A stretch of 64,000 nt of DNA, taken from contig CAZQQX010000003.1 in the NCBI GenBank assembly GCA_964595565.1, positions 1 to 64,000 on the forward strand, read 5' to 3'. The first letter of the stretch is position 1, and every line of letters starts with the position of its first letter. Positions 17,775-26,851 of the stretch are shown in pieces. Both the position numbers and the translations under genes were made by a program. The notes below the pieces were generated by a model. It ran no database searches. It had not been told where the DNA came from and worked only from the letters and a program-made list of their open reading frames with translations. This DNA is from JAQVEM01 sp964595565. GTDB taxonomy: Bacteria > Actinomycetota > Humimicrobiia > Humimicrobiales > Humimicrobiaceae.

Positions 17775-18599
17775 ATGGGTCTTTTTAGTAAAGTAATTAG
17801 AAAGAAGGAAGGGTCAGAGCTTTTAAAAAAAAAGCATCTGGAGAGAATAATTGCGATTACAAACCAGAAAGGCGGGGTAGGGAAAAGCACGACAGCAGTG
17901 AACGTCTCTGCATACCTGAGCTTCTATGGATATAAAACATTGCTTATAGACCTTGACCCCCAGAGCAATTCAACCAGTGGCATCGGGGTAAATCCCACTG
18001 ATGTGAAAGTGTCAATATATGATATTCTTATACATGATATAGAACCGGTTGAGGTAATTTTAGATACAGGGTATAAAAATCTCAAAGTGATACCGTCTTC
18101 TATACAGCTTGCAGGAGCAGAAGTGGAGCTGGTTTCAAGCTTAAAGAGGGAGTTCAAATTAAAGGAAGCTGTGAGCAGTGTTGAAAAGGATTATGATTTT
18201 ATACTGATTGACTGCCCGCCGGCGCTCGGACTTTTGACCATTAATGCTCTGACCGCGGCGAAGGAAGTAATAATACCCATACAGTGTGAATATTACGCGC
18301 TTGAGGGACTTGGCCAGCTTTTAAATACCATAGACCTGGTGAAAAAGAATCTGAACGAGGCTTTAAAGATAAATGGAGCTATAATGACCATGTATGACCC
18401 GAGGATAAAACTTTCAGGGCAGGTTATTGAAGAAGTAAAGAACTTTTTCTCAGAAAAAGTATATAAAACGATTATTCCGAGAAATGTAAGGCTTAGTGAG
18501 GCACCGAGCTACGGCAAGCCGATAATGGAATATGACCCCGGGTGCAAGGGAGCGGAAGCATATAGTAATTTTACAAAGGAAGTGATAAGAAATGGCTAA
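17775..18599 (+). CDS. parA: Chromosome partitioning ATPase ParA/Soj
   Basis: ParA-type Walker ATPase that drives origin segregation with ParB on parS. After a variable 30-residue lead it shows the deviant Walker A NQKGGVGKSTTAVN, then LLIDLDPQSNSTSGIG, ILIDCPPALGLLTINAL and PIQCEYYALEGL. About 274 residues. I chose the ATG at 17775; a TTG lies one codon earlier. Its last 8 bases overlap parB. Confidence 0.96.
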   Translation: MGLFSKVIRKKEGSELLKKKHLERIIAITNQKGGVGKSTTAVNVSAYLSFYGYKTLLIDLDPQSNSTSGIGVNPTDVKVSIYDILIHDIEPVEVILDTGYKNLKVIPSSIQLAGAEVELVSSLKREFKLKEAVSSVEKDYDFILIDCPPALGLLTINALTAAKEVIIPIQCEYYALEGLGQLLNTIDLVKKNLNEALKINGAIMTMYDPRIKLSGQVIEEVKNFFSEKVYKTIIPRNVRLSEAPSYGKPIMEYDPGCKGAEAYSNFTKEVIRNG

Positions 18600-19452
18600 A
18601 AGGGGGTTAGGCAGGGGGCTTGGAGCGCTGATTCCAACGGTAAGCAGGCCTTCCGAAACTGGAACCAACGAGATAGTGGAACTTTCACTGGATAAAATAA
18701 TCCCGAACAAGAATCAACCAAGAAATAAATTTGATGATGATTCACTGGTAGAACTGGCAGAATCAATAAAAGAGGTCGGGGTTATTCAGCCCATAGTGGT
18801 CAGGAAACCTGGAGGAGAAGAAAAATATGAAATTATTACCGGTGAAAGAAGGTACAGGGCTACTAAAAAAGCCGGTTTAAATACCATTCCTTCCATCGTG
18901 GTTAAGAATGTTGATGATGTTTCTTCCCTTGAGATGGCTCTTATTGAAAATATTCACAGGGATAACCTAAGTCCAATGGAAAAGGCTTACACATTCAGGC
19001 AGCTTATAGATGAATTCAATATAACGCATGATAAACTTTCAAAGAGGATTGGAAAGAGCAGAACAACTATAACCAATACACTGAGGCTCCTTAATCTTCC
19101 GATAGAGGTACAAAAATTAATAAATGAAGAGAAAATAAGCGAAGGGCACGCAAGAACGATACTGGCTGTAGATGGAAAAGAAGAAATGATAAAAATTGCA
19201 AACCTTATTGTAAAAAACGAATTGAGCGTAAGAGAGGCCGAGAGATTAGCAAGAAGAAAAGAAGAAGATAGAAAGGGAAAGAAGAACAAAAAAGTTTTGC
19301 AATTCAGCAAATTCCCGGAGATATCCCAAAAAATATCCAATTACCTTAATGCACCTGTAAGGATAACAATGAGCAAAAAGAAGGGCAGGGTTACAATAGA
19401 ATTTGGTTCGGTTAAGGACCTGGAAAGAATAGTGAGTAAAATTGTCAGATAA
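18592..19452 (+). CDS. parB: Chromosome partitioning protein ParB/Spo0J
   Basis: A 286-residue CTPase and DNA clamp that loads at parS. The N-terminus MAKRGLGRGLGALIP stimulates ParA. The CTP-binding motifs GVIQPIVVR, ITGERRYRA and the arginine box ENIHRDNLSPMEKA are present. The helix-turn-helix includes LSKRIGKSRTTITNTLRLLNLP. The Lys/Arg-rich linker and C-terminal dimer domain follow. Both perfect parS sites lie 3.5-4.9 kb upstream. lipA begins within its last codons. Confidence 0.97.
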   Translation: MAKRGLGRGLGALIPTVSRPSETGTNEIVELSLDKIIPNKNQPRNKFDDDSLVELAESIKEVGVIQPIVVRKPGGEEKYEIITGERRYRATKKAGLNTIPSIVVKNVDDVSSLEMALIENIHRDNLSPMEKAYTFRQLIDEFNITHDKLSKRIGKSRTTITNTLRLLNLPIEVQKLINEEKISEGHARTILAVDGKEEMIKIANLIVKNELSVREAERLARRKEEDRKGKKNKKVLQFSKFPEISQKISNYLNAPVRITMSKKKGRVTIEFGSVKDLERIVSKIVR

Positions 19453-20356
19453 AAGGCCGGACTGGGTAAGAAAAAAGATAAATCTGGATGTTCAAACAAT
19501 CAATGAGGTCAGAACTCTTATAGAGGATTTAGATCTGAATACGGTTTGCCAGAGCGCGAAATGCCCGAATATATTTGAATGTTTTGCCAGTAAAACAGCG
19601 ACCTTCATGCTTATGGGAGATATTTGCACCAGAAACTGCAGCTATTGTAGCGTGAAGTCCGGAAGGCCGGAGGCACTTGATGGAAGGGAGCCTCTGAGAG
19701 TTGCAGGAGCAGTGAGGAAGATGGGGTTAAAATATGTTGTTATTACTTCTGTAACCAGAGACGACATTCCTGATGGAGGAGCTAACCATTTTGCGGAGAC
19801 CATAAGGCAGGTAAAGAAGCTAAACCCGGACTCGGGGATAGAGTGCCTTATTCCTGATTTTAAAGGGGATTCAGAAAGCCTTAAAATTGTTTTAAGACAG
19901 AAGCTGGATGTGCTGAATCATAACATAGAGACGGTTGAAAGGATTTTTAAGAAAGTAAGAAGAGGTTCAGATTATGAGAGGTCACTAAAAGTACTAAAAT
20001 TAGCAAAGCTAATAAAACCGGATATTTATACAAAGTCGGGTTTTATGCTTGGTCTGGGGGAAAAAGAGCACGAGATAGTTGAATTGTTAAAAGACCTGAG
20101 GGATGTGGATTGTGATATCCTTACCATAGGACAGTATCTCAGGCCATCTGATTTGAATCTTAAAGTAGAAAAGTATTACACCGGGCAGGAATTTGTAACA
20201 ATAGGAAAAATGGCGGAGGATATGGGCTTTAAGGCAGTGGTAAGCGGAATATTCGTCAGGTCTTCATATGATGCTGGTATTGTTCTGGAAAAAGTTTTAA
20301 ATAATGACAGGAAAAAAGATTATAATTTCCGGAGAGTATCTTCACCGAAATTATAA
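19442..20356 (+). CDS. lipA: Lipoyl synthase
   Basis: A radical-SAM enzyme that inserts two sulfurs into protein-bound octanoate to make the lipoyl cofactor. It has the auxiliary cluster cysteines in CQSAKCPNIFEC, the radical-SAM CTRNCSYC motif, and RSSY near the C-terminus, the serine ligand of the auxiliary cluster. At 304 residues the length is normal. The TTG start overlaps parB by 11 bases. Two Fe-S clusters fit an anaerobic lifestyle. Confidence 0.96.
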   Translation: MSDKRPDWVRKKINLDVQTINEVRTLIEDLDLNTVCQSAKCPNIFECFASKTATFMLMGDICTRNCSYCSVKSGRPEALDGREPLRVAGAVRKMGLKYVVITSVTRDDIPDGGANHFAETIRQVKKLNPDSGIECLIPDFKGDSESLKIVLRQKLDVLNHNIETVERIFKKVRRGSDYERSLKVLKLAKLIKPDIYTKSGFMLGLGEKEHEIVELLKDLRDVDCDILTIGQYLRPSDLNLKVEKYYTGQEFVTIGKMAEDMGFKAVVSGIFVRSSYDAGIVLEKVLNNDRKKDYNFRRVSSPKL

Positions 20357-20386
20357 TAGTTGGCGGTGGATTAAAACCTTTATATT

Positions 20387-20785
20387 ATGAGAGGTTCATA
20401 TTGTTTATTGATTAAATGTAGCAAACCCCGGCGAATAAGAATTGGTAAACTTGGACCAATATGGTTCAAAAAGGGGTTCTATCTTTATGTAGGGTCTGCT
20501 TTGAATGGTATAGAAAGAAGGGTATCAAGACACCTGGGGAACAGGAAGAAGAATTACTGGCATATTGATTATTTTTTATCCAGCAGCTATGTTAATGTGG
20601 AGCGGGTTTATTGTTTTAGGAGCGACAAAAAAATAGAATGTGGCATTGCAGAGAGAATAAGAAGGATAGCACCGCCGGTAAAAAATTTTGGAGCATCGGA
20701 TTGCAAGTGCGAGAGCCATTTATTTTTCATATCCACCGAGGCGGACCGCGCAAGGGAAAAGTTAAGTTTATATCTTTTTGATTAA
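20387..20785 (+). CDS. DUF123 (GIY-YIG-like) family protein
   Basis: 132 residues of the DUF123 family, distant relatives of GIY-YIG nucleases. Recognisable pieces are GSYCLLIKC at the N-terminus, GFYLYVGSALNGIERRVSRHLG (the GIY-YIG-like core), KNYWHIDYFLSS and a late DCKCESHLFFI. The biological target is unknown. It starts 30 bases after lipA and may be co-transcribed. Confidence 0.8.
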   Translation: MRGSYCLLIKCSKPRRIRIGKLGPIWFKKGFYLYVGSALNGIERRVSRHLGNRKKNYWHIDYFLSSSYVNVERVYCFRSDKKIECGIAERIRRIAPPVKNFGASDCKCESHLFFISTEADRAREKLSLYLFD

Positions 20786-20806
20786 TATTAAAAGAGGGGG
20801 TAAAAG

Positions 20807-21043
20807 TTGGTCAGGGCGTATATATTTATAAAATCAGAACCGGGGGAGCAGGGGGATATTTATACAAAAGTACTGAAATTAAAAGGCGTTAGGAGTGCAA
20901 ATACAGTACTGGGCATATACGACCTTATCGTCTTTGTAGAAAGTGAGAGTCTGGAAAATCTGGGGAAAATGATAATATCCAGGGTCCAGAACCTGAAAGG
21001 GATTAAAGATACAGTCTCCTGCATAGTGGTTGAACCAATATAA
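20807..21043 (+). CDS. Lrp/AsnC ligand-binding (RAM) domain protein
   Basis: 78 residues consisting only of an AsnC-type RAM effector domain: a beta-alpha-beta-beta-alpha-beta pattern with VLKLKGVRSANTVLGIYDLIVFVES. There is no helix-turn-helix, so it is a stand-alone sensor or amino-acid-binding subunit rather than a DNA-binding Lrp. The TTG start has AGGGGG about 7 bases upstream. Confidence 0.85.
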   Translation: MVRAYIFIKSEPGEQGDIYTKVLKLKGVRSANTVLGIYDLIVFVESESLENLGKMIISRVQNLKGIKDTVSCIVVEPI

Positions 21044-21162
21044 AGTTAATCAGAGCAACGCAGTCATTATAGTAGTTAACTTAATACAGGTGTTTAAGAT
21101 AATAAAAAATGCCTATATGGTCGTATTTAAAGGAAGGTAATTAATAAAAGGAGATAAAGAGA

Positions 21163-22086
21163 GTGAAGCTTGTACCCAGGATAATATTAGGTGTTGTTAT
21201 ACTGGTCGTGTTTTTATTTATTGTATTTAATAGTTTTGTTGTGGTCCAGGCGGGGAATGTGAGGGTACTGACGCAGTTTGGCAGGACTACCGGGGTGACT
21301 TTTAAGCCGGGGCTGCATCTAAAAATACCTTTTATACAAAATGTGGTAAATTATTCAACAAGGAAGGTTACTTATGAAACCAGTGATAATCCCGAAACAA
21401 GCAGGGCAAATTATCCGGATTATTCGGTTGATACCACATCTTCTGACGGACAGCAAATAAGGCTAAAATATACTATAAGATTTTCTATTGATGGCGAGAA
21501 GGCAGAATGGATATACAACAACGTCGGTGACATGGATAACGTGGTGGAAAAAGTAGTAAAGACCGAGGCAAGGTCTCTGTCCCGTAATATACCAAAAAAA
21601 TATACTGCTGCCCAGCTTTATTCTGAACAGGTGTTTGATGTACAGAGAGAGATAGGTGAGACACTGTCACCCGTGTTCGGAGAAAACGGAGTAATTCTGG
21701 ATGAATTTTTACTCAGGAAAATAGACTTTACCGAGGAGTATTTCAATATCCTTGAAGAAAAACAAATTGCCGAGGAAAAAATCGTGGTTGAAAAGAATAT
21801 TCTTGAACAGGAAAAAATAAAGAAGGAACAGGCGATAATTAAAGCGGAAGCAGAGGCAAAACAGATTGAGATTAAAGGTGAAGCGCTCAGGGCTTATCCA
21901 CAGATAATACAGCTTGAGTTTATACAAAAATTATCTCCGAATATATCCTGGGGAATACTTCCCGATGAAGGAATTGTTCCACTTATTGACCCTGGTAAGC
22001 TACAGGAACAAACAGGCAGTTATTATCAGGAAAGTCAGGGTACCGGAGAAACAGCTACCCCCGATAACCAGGAAGAGGAAAATTAA
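21163..22086 (+). CDS. SPFH/Band 7 protein (prohibitin/HflC-like)
   Basis: A 307-residue membrane-anchored SPFH protein. One N-terminal transmembrane helix (residues about 5-29) is followed by the SPFH domain (GNVRVLTQFGRTTGVTFKPG) and a long alanine/glutamate coiled coil (about 200-245). The Gln/Glu-rich tail is low-complexity. Such proteins form membrane microdomains or protease-regulating cages. It is a different subtype from the slipin at 62911. No protease gene is adjacent. Confidence 0.8.
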   Translation: MKLVPRIILGVVILVVFLFIVFNSFVVVQAGNVRVLTQFGRTTGVTFKPGLHLKIPFIQNVVNYSTRKVTYETSDNPETSRANYPDYSVDTTSSDGQQIRLKYTIRFSIDGEKAEWIYNNVGDMDNVVEKVVKTEARSLSRNIPKKYTAAQLYSEQVFDVQREIGETLSPVFGENGVILDEFLLRKIDFTEEYFNILEEKQIAEEKIVVEKNILEQEKIKKEQAIIKAEAEAKQIEIKGEALRAYPQIIQLEFIQKLSPNISWGILPDEGIVPLIDPGKLQEQTGSYYQESQGTGETATPDNQEEEN

Positions 22087-22187
22087 TGGGTCCGGGCGAG
22101 CGGACATTTAGTAGAAATAAAAGAAATGGTTTATTATTTTTAAACATAAATTAATATAAAGCATTTTTAAGGGATGTTGAGCCTGGA

Positions 22188-22793
22188 ATGAATAAAATAA
22201 GAAAGCGCTTATTGAATTATATAGAAGAGATAAAATCGTATAACAATATTGCGAGTATATCAAAAATTGTAAGAAGGTATTTTGCAGTAAATGGTTTTGA
22301 TGGAGTAATCACTGGTATAGGCGTTCTGGCCGGTAATTATATTATTGGGGTTAAAGAATACAAGCATGTAATGATAGCAGGGTTCGCAATATGTATTTCT
22401 CTTGGAGTATCCGGAATATGGAGTGCTTACTTTAGTGAGACCGCTGAAAGAAGAAAAGAGCTATTCGACCTGGAAGAGTCAGTTCTTTATAATTTAGATG
22501 AAACCGTAATCTCAAGGGCGCAAAAGTTCGCAGTAAGAATACTCGCGGCTGTAAACGGTCTATCCCCGGTTATAATGGCGTTTGTTCCATTAACACCTTT
22601 TCTTTTTGGAAGGTTTTTACCCATAGATACCTGCTACTACATCGGTTTTGCGCTTGCATTTTTAATACTATTCGGAATAGGTATTTTTTTAGGAAAGATT
22701 TCCCGTGGCAATCTGGTGTTTTATGGCATTAAAATGCTTGTCGCAGGTGTTTTTTGCATTGCTCTTAGTTTGTTGCTGGAGTTGATGAAGTAA
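22188..22793 (+). CDS. VIT/CCC1-family membrane transporter
   Basis: A 201-residue membrane protein with about five hydrophobic helices. NGFDGVITGIGVLAGNYIIG matches the first conserved helix of VIT/CCC1 iron/manganese transporters, and SGIWSAYFSETAERRKELFDLEE matches the second helix and its acidic metal-binding lead. The usual cytoplasmic metal-binding domain is reduced. The substrate is unproven. A strong terminator follows. Confidence 0.7.
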   Translation: MNKIRKRLLNYIEEIKSYNNIASISKIVRRYFAVNGFDGVITGIGVLAGNYIIGVKEYKHVMIAGFAICISLGVSGIWSAYFSETAERRKELFDLEESVLYNLDETVISRAQKFAVRILAAVNGLSPVIMAFVPLTPFLFGRFLPIDTCYYIGFALAFLILFGIGIFLGKISRGNLVFYGIKMLVAGVFCIALSLLLELMK

Positions 22794-22805
22794 GAATTAA
22801 ATGGA

Positions 22806-22862
22806 GAAAAGACAAAAAGCCACGGTCAGAGGAAACCGGACTTTTTGTCTTTTCTTTTTTTT
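22806..22862. terminator. Bidirectional terminator between VIT gene and glnA
   Basis: A 14-bp perfect stem, GAAAAGACAAAAAG (22806-22819) / CTTTTTGTCTTTTC (22841-22854), followed by a T tract on the plus strand. A-rich sequence on the other side lets it also serve convergent glnA. Confidence 0.85.
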
Positions 22863-22877
22863 AAAATAAGCCAGAGA

Positions 22878-24215
22878 TTATAAAAGCGGGAGATAAGAAT
22901 CCAGCTCGTATTTGGAAACGTGGGTTCTGTACCTGTCCCATTCAATTTTTTTATTTTCTATAAATTTATAAAATATATGGTCTCCGAGGGTTTCCCGGAC
23001 CAGCTCACTTTTTTCCATTAATTTTACTGCTTCAAGAAGGTTATCCGGGAGAGTTTCTATTTTTGATTCTTCTCTTTTCAAAACATCCATTTCAAAAATA
23101 TTTTCTTCAATTGGTTTTGGAAGGGGATATTTATTCTTTATACCCTCCAGGCCTGCCGCAAGCATAACGCTGAATGCGAGATATGGGTTGCAGGCAGGGT
23201 CAGGGCACCTGAATTCTACTCTGGTTGATGTTTCTTTACCCGGTTTGTACATGGGCACTCTTACAAGCGTTGACCTGTTTCTTCTGGCCCAGGAGATATA
23301 AACAGGAGCTTCATAACCGGGGACCAGCCTCTTGTAGGAGTTTACCCACTGGTTGGTTATGGCTACTATTTCCTTGCAGTGCCTGAGTATACCTGCTATA
23401 TAGTATTTGCCGGTGTCAGATAGATGATATTGGTCACCTGGATCGTAAAAGGCATTTTTATCTCCTTTGAAAAGGGATTGATGGGTATGCATTCCGCTTC
23501 CATTCACTCCAAATAGTGGCTTGGGCATAAAAGTAGCATATACGCCGTGCCTGGTTGCAACTTCCTTTACTATGAGCCTATAAGTCATAGCGTTATCGGC
23601 CATAGTGAGAGCATCTGTATACCTCAGGTCTATTTCATGTTGCGAGGGAGCAACCTCATGATGGGAATATTCCACGCCTATGCCCATTGATTCTAAATAA
23701 AGAACCGTGTTTCTTCTTAGCTCGCTTGCCACATCTAGAGTGGTCAGGTCAAAGTATCCTCCTTTATCCAGTATCTGAGGTTCACCTGTATCATTTTTAA
23801 AATAGAAAAATTCAAGCTCAGGACCAACATAGAATGTAAAGCCCAAATCTTTTGCTTTTTTTAACATTTTTTTGAGAACCCATCTCGGGTCTCCCTTAAA
23901 ATTTGACCTATCGGGCTCAAGTATGTCACAGAAAATCCTGGCAACCCCGTTTTCTTCGGGGCTCCAGGGAAGTATCTGAAAAGTATTCGGGTCGGGCATT
24001 GCAATAACGTCACTTTCTTCTATCCTTGAAAACCCCTCAATGGATGAGCCGTCAAAACCCATACCTTCAGTCAGTGCGCTTTCAAGTTCTTCAACTGTTA
24101 TGGCAAAGCTTTTTAAAAACCCCTGGACATCTGTAAACCATAGCCTTATAAACTTTATATTATGGTCACGGGCTTTTTTTAGAACATACTCTTTCATCTC
24201 ATCATTTTTTTCCAT
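22878..24215 (-). CDS. glnA: Glutamine synthetase type I
   Basis: A 445-residue enzyme making glutamine from glutamate, ammonia and ATP. Signatures include FTDVQGFLKSF, GFDGSSIEGF, the metal Glu in GPELEFFYF, GSGMHTHQSL and NPYLAFSVMLAAGLEGI. Where adenylylated enzymes carry NLYDL, this protein reads NIFEM, so the modifiable tyrosine is absent and regulation by adenylylation is not expected. It is the last gene of the amtB-glnK-glnA cluster and has its own promoter region with GTTAA repeats. Confidence 0.96.
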   Translation of the reverse strand: MEKNDEMKEYVLKKARDHNIKFIRLWFTDVQGFLKSFAITVEELESALTEGMGFDGSSIEGFSRIEESDVIAMPDPNTFQILPWSPEENGVARIFCDILEPDRSNFKGDPRWVLKKMLKKAKDLGFTFYVGPELEFFYFKNDTGEPQILDKGGYFDLTTLDVASELRRNTVLYLESMGIGVEYSHHEVAPSQHEIDLRYTDALTMADNAMTYRLIVKEVATRHGVYATFMPKPLFGVNGSGMHTHQSLFKGDKNAFYDPGDQYHLSDTGKYYIAGILRHCKEIVAITNQWVNSYKRLVPGYEAPVYISWARRNRSTLVRVPMYKPGKETSTRVEFRCPDPACNPYLAFSVMLAAGLEGIKNKYPLPKPIEENIFEMDVLKREESKIETLPDNLLEAVKLMEKSELVRETLGDHIFYKFIENKKIEWDRYRTHVSKYELDSYLPLL

Positions 24216-24303
24216 GTCGTCACTCCCCTTATTCTGGTGATTAATTTTAATAATTAATTGGTTTTATATTTATACTGAGAATTAAGTTTTTAAATTTCAT
24301 AAT

Positions 24304-24362
24304 ATTATAGCCTAATTTCTGGTAAAATTTTATCTAAATAATGTTAAATCTATGTTAAATCT
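24304..24362 (-). promoter_or_regulatory. glnA promoter with 11-bp-spaced GTTAA repeats
   Basis: On the plus strand TGTTAAATCTA-TGTTAAATCT (24342-24362) is a direct repeat with an 11-bp period, that is GTTAA-N6-GTTAA. On the minus strand a TATAAT (24309-24304) lies 17 bases from a weak -35 (TAAAAT, 24332-24327), with the repeats just upstream. A weak -35 with adjacent repeats suits an activator of the OmpR/GlnR class. Similar repeats precede amtB. Confidence 0.55.
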
Positions 24363-24384
24363 GGGCCTCACTAAAAGCCCCGGC

Positions 24385-24726
24385 TTAACCAATGGCCTTT
24401 TTACCTTCCTCTCCGGTCCTGATTCTGATGCACCCCGGCAGGTCAATAATAAAAATTTTACCGTCACCAATATTACCGGTGTAAGCGCCTCTTTTGATTG
24501 CATTAATAGTGGGTTCGACAAACTCTTCATTTACAGCTATCTCCAGCCTGATTTTTTTGATGAGATTAACTTCATGTATTACTCCTCTGTAAGTTTCCGT
24601 GTATCCTTTTTGCTGGCCGCACCCGAGAACGTTGGTTATGGTCATCTTGTATATCTCATTATCAAATAGTTCTTTTTTTACATCGGGTAGCCTGTGGGGT
24701 TGAATCATTGCTATTATTAATTTCAT
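24385..24726 (-). CDS. glnK: Nitrogen regulatory protein P-II
   Basis: A 113-residue P-II signal protein that senses 2-oxoglutarate and ADP/ATP and controls AmtB and other targets. The N-terminus KLIIAMIQPHRLPDV and the T-loop base GCGQQKGYTETYRGV are typical, as are GDGKIFIID and IRTGEEG. At the site of uridylylated Tyr51 in enterobacterial GlnB there is His, so control by uridylylation is unlikely. Sitting directly after amtB marks it as GlnK-type. Confidence 0.94.
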   Translation of the reverse strand: MKLIIAMIQPHRLPDVKKELFDNEIYKMTITNVLGCGQQKGYTETYRGVIHEVNLIKKIRLEIAVNEEFVEPTINAIKRGAYTGNIGDGKIFIIDLPGCIRIRTGEEGKKAIG

Positions 24727-24761
24727 TTCTTCCTCTTTTCATAATATAAAGTGGTAATTTA

Positions 24762-26024
24762 TTAATCATTCTGAAATATCTGGAACCCGCTATACGCTTC
24801 CATTCCGTGCTCATCAATATCAAGGCCCTTCAGTTCAGTTTCTCTGGATACTCTCAGTCCTACTGTTTTCTTAATTAAAAGAAATACCAGGAGCATGGTT
24901 CCAAAGGTCCAGGCAAACACACTTAATGCACCTGTAAGCTGGATAAGAAGTAAGTCCCATCCACCACCAAAAAATAGCCCGTTTACGCCTTCAAAACCCG
25001 CAAGTCCTGCGTATTCTGATTGTGCAAAAAGTCCTACAAAAAGTGTCCCGGAGAAGCCGCATACACCGTGAACCGATACTGCTCCTACGGGGTCATCAAT
25101 TCTTAATTTTTTGTCAAGTATCTCTATAGATATGCTTACTATTATTCCACATAATATGCCAATAATAATTGCGCTGTATGGTGAGACTAATGCACATCCC
25201 GCAGTAATTCCTACCAGTCCTGCCAGTGCACCGTTTAAGGTCATAGAAGCATCCGGTTTCTTATATTTTATCCATGTAAAAAGCATAGTGGCGAGTGATG
25301 ACGATGCGGCAGATAGAGTGGTGGCAACAGCTATAGTCGGGATGGCAGGGCTACTGGCAGAAAGCGTACTGCCTGGATTGAAACCGTACCAGCCGAACCA
25401 TAAAATAAAAACCCCCAGTGCGGCGAGAGGGATATTATGACCGGTGATAGCATTGGAAGAACCATCTTTATTGTATTTACCAAATCTTGGCCCCAGGGCA
25501 ATAGCACCGGCAAGGCCGGCCCAGCCGCCAACAGAATGAACTACGGTGGAACCGGCAAAATCAATCATTCCCAGGTCGGCAAGCCAGCCGCCTCCCCATA
25601 TCCAGTGTCCCGCTACAGGATATATGATCGCTGTAATAAAAATAGAGTAAATAAGGTAATTCTTAAATTTTATCCTTTCTGAAACCGTACCGGATACAAT
25701 TGTAGCAGCAGTAGCTGCAAAAACAGCCTGAAATATCCAGAAAGAAAAGACTGAAGTGTCCAAATTACCTGTTATTGAGAGAGTAAAATTACTGGTGCCA
25801 ATAAAGCCACCGGCATCTCTCCCGAACATCAGGCCATACCCAACAAGAAAGAAAAGGATGCTACCGACACAGAAATCCACCAGGTTTTTCATAAGGATAT
25901 TTACAGAGTTTTTAGCGCGGGTAAAGCCTGTCTCTACCATAGCAAATCCAGCCTGCATAAAAAATACCATAAACGCAGTAAGAAGTATCCATATGGTGTC
26001 AAGGTTAGCTGCAATAGTATTCAT
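24762..26024 (-). CDS. amtB: Ammonium transporter
   Basis: A 420-residue Amt channel with about 11 membrane helices. The start FMVFFMQAGFAMVETGFTRAKN is classic. The twin pore histidines are in HSVGGWAGL and HGVCGFSGTL. No long C-terminal extension is present. It is first in the leftward amtB-glnK-glnA order and downstream of the GlnR-like regulator. Confidence 0.96.
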   Translation of the reverse strand: MNTIAANLDTIWILLTAFMVFFMQAGFAMVETGFTRAKNSVNILMKNLVDFCVGSILFFLVGYGLMFGRDAGGFIGTSNFTLSITGNLDTSVFSFWIFQAVFAATAATIVSGTVSERIKFKNYLIYSIFITAIIYPVAGHWIWGGGWLADLGMIDFAGSTVVHSVGGWAGLAGAIALGPRFGKYNKDGSSNAITGHNIPLAALGVFILWFGWYGFNPGSTLSASSPAIPTIAVATTLSAASSSLATMLFTWIKYKKPDASMTLNGALAGLVGITAGCALVSPYSAIIIGILCGIIVSISIEILDKKLRIDDPVGAVSVHGVCGFSGTLFVGLFAQSEYAGLAGFEGVNGLFFGGGWDLLLIQLTGALSVFAWTFGTMLLVFLLIKKTVGLRVSRETELKGLDIDEHGMEAYSGFQIFQND

Positions 26025-26070
26025 TTTTACCTCCGCTTTTTTATAATTCAGGCTATTTTACAGCACAAAC

Positions 26071-26097
26071 ATTACATGAAGGTTACGGTTTCGTTAA
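26071..26097 (-). promoter_or_regulatory. Candidate GlnR-like operator upstream of amtB
   Basis: On the plus strand ATTAC-N6-GTTAC-N6-GTTAA: three 5-mers at exact 11-bp spacing (26071, 26082, 26093), the geometry of OmpR-family tandem sites. It lies about 47 bases upstream of the amtB start; a TATAAA-like -10 is at 26044-26039 on the minus strand. It is related to the glnA site at 24342. Confidence 0.5.
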
Positions 26098-26161
26098 GAG
26101 TGTGTAAATTATTAGCAATTTAATATTTTGAGTGGAATAAACGGTTTAATTAATAAATAAA

Positions 26162-26851
26162 TTAAACCTGAATCCGGGAAGAGAACATATAGCCAACGTT
26201 TCTTACAGTTTTTAACATAAGATTATAAGGGGATGGGAGTTTAGAACGCAGTCTTCTAATGTGAACATCAATTGTCCTGCTGCCCCCGTAAAAATCATAT
26301 TCCCAGATAATGGAAAGCAGTTTATTCCTGGTAAAAACTTTATTTTGATTCTGCAGGAGTAGCTTTAGAAGCTCAAATTCTTTAAAAGTCAGTTCAATTG
26401 TAGTGTCGTTGACCTTAAGTTCATATTTATCAGAGTTTAACACAAGCCCGTCTACCACAATAGCATTTTCTGGAGGATAAATACCTTTCCTTATAAGAAC
26501 AGCTTTTACCCTGATTGCAAGTTCTTTTTTAATATTTTCCGGGAAGCAAAAATCATCAAACTTGATTCCGCTTTCAAACAGGAGATCAGCGCAGCTAAAA
26601 TCCAGCAACGCAATCTTTGCGATATCTGTTTCCCTTTTGCTTTTTAGTTCATTTTTGATAGCAGCAATATCCGCAGTATTTTTAGCGATAAAATGTAAAA
26701 TTATCAATTTGGCACTTTTGAGGTCAGCGGCGAATTTTTCAGGGCTGTCAAGTAACTGAATATTGAAATTACCTGTGTTTAGAACATTTTTTATTACACC
26801 TTCAAGCGCCCTGTCATCCGAAAAAAGCAGTGTTTTAATTGAATAAACCAT
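26162..26851 (-). CDS. Orphan OmpR-type nitrogen regulator, GlnR-like
   Basis: A 229-residue protein with a receiver-like N-terminal domain and an OmpR winged helix. The DNA-binding half (TFKEFELLKLLLQNQ, KVFTRNKLLSIIWEYDFYGG, then RTIDVHIRRLRSKL and KTVRNVGYMF) closely resembles actinobacterial GlnR as I recall it. The receiver half lacks the phospho-acceptor: the third strand reads LIILHFI with His in place of Asp. No histidine kinase is adjacent. Its place beside amtB-glnK-glnA supports nitrogen control. It could autoregulate; no binding data exist. Confidence 0.75.
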   Translation of the reverse strand: MVYSIKTLLFSDDRALEGVIKNVLNTGNFNIQLLDSPEKFAADLKSAKLIILHFIAKNTADIAAIKNELKSKRETDIAKIALLDFSCADLLFESGIKFDDFCFPENIKKELAIRVKAVLIRKGIYPPENAIVVDGLVLNSDKYELKVNDTTIELTFKEFELLKLLLQNQNKVFTRNKLLSIIWEYDFYGGSRTIDVHIRRLRSKLPSPYNLMLKTVRNVGYMFSSRIQV

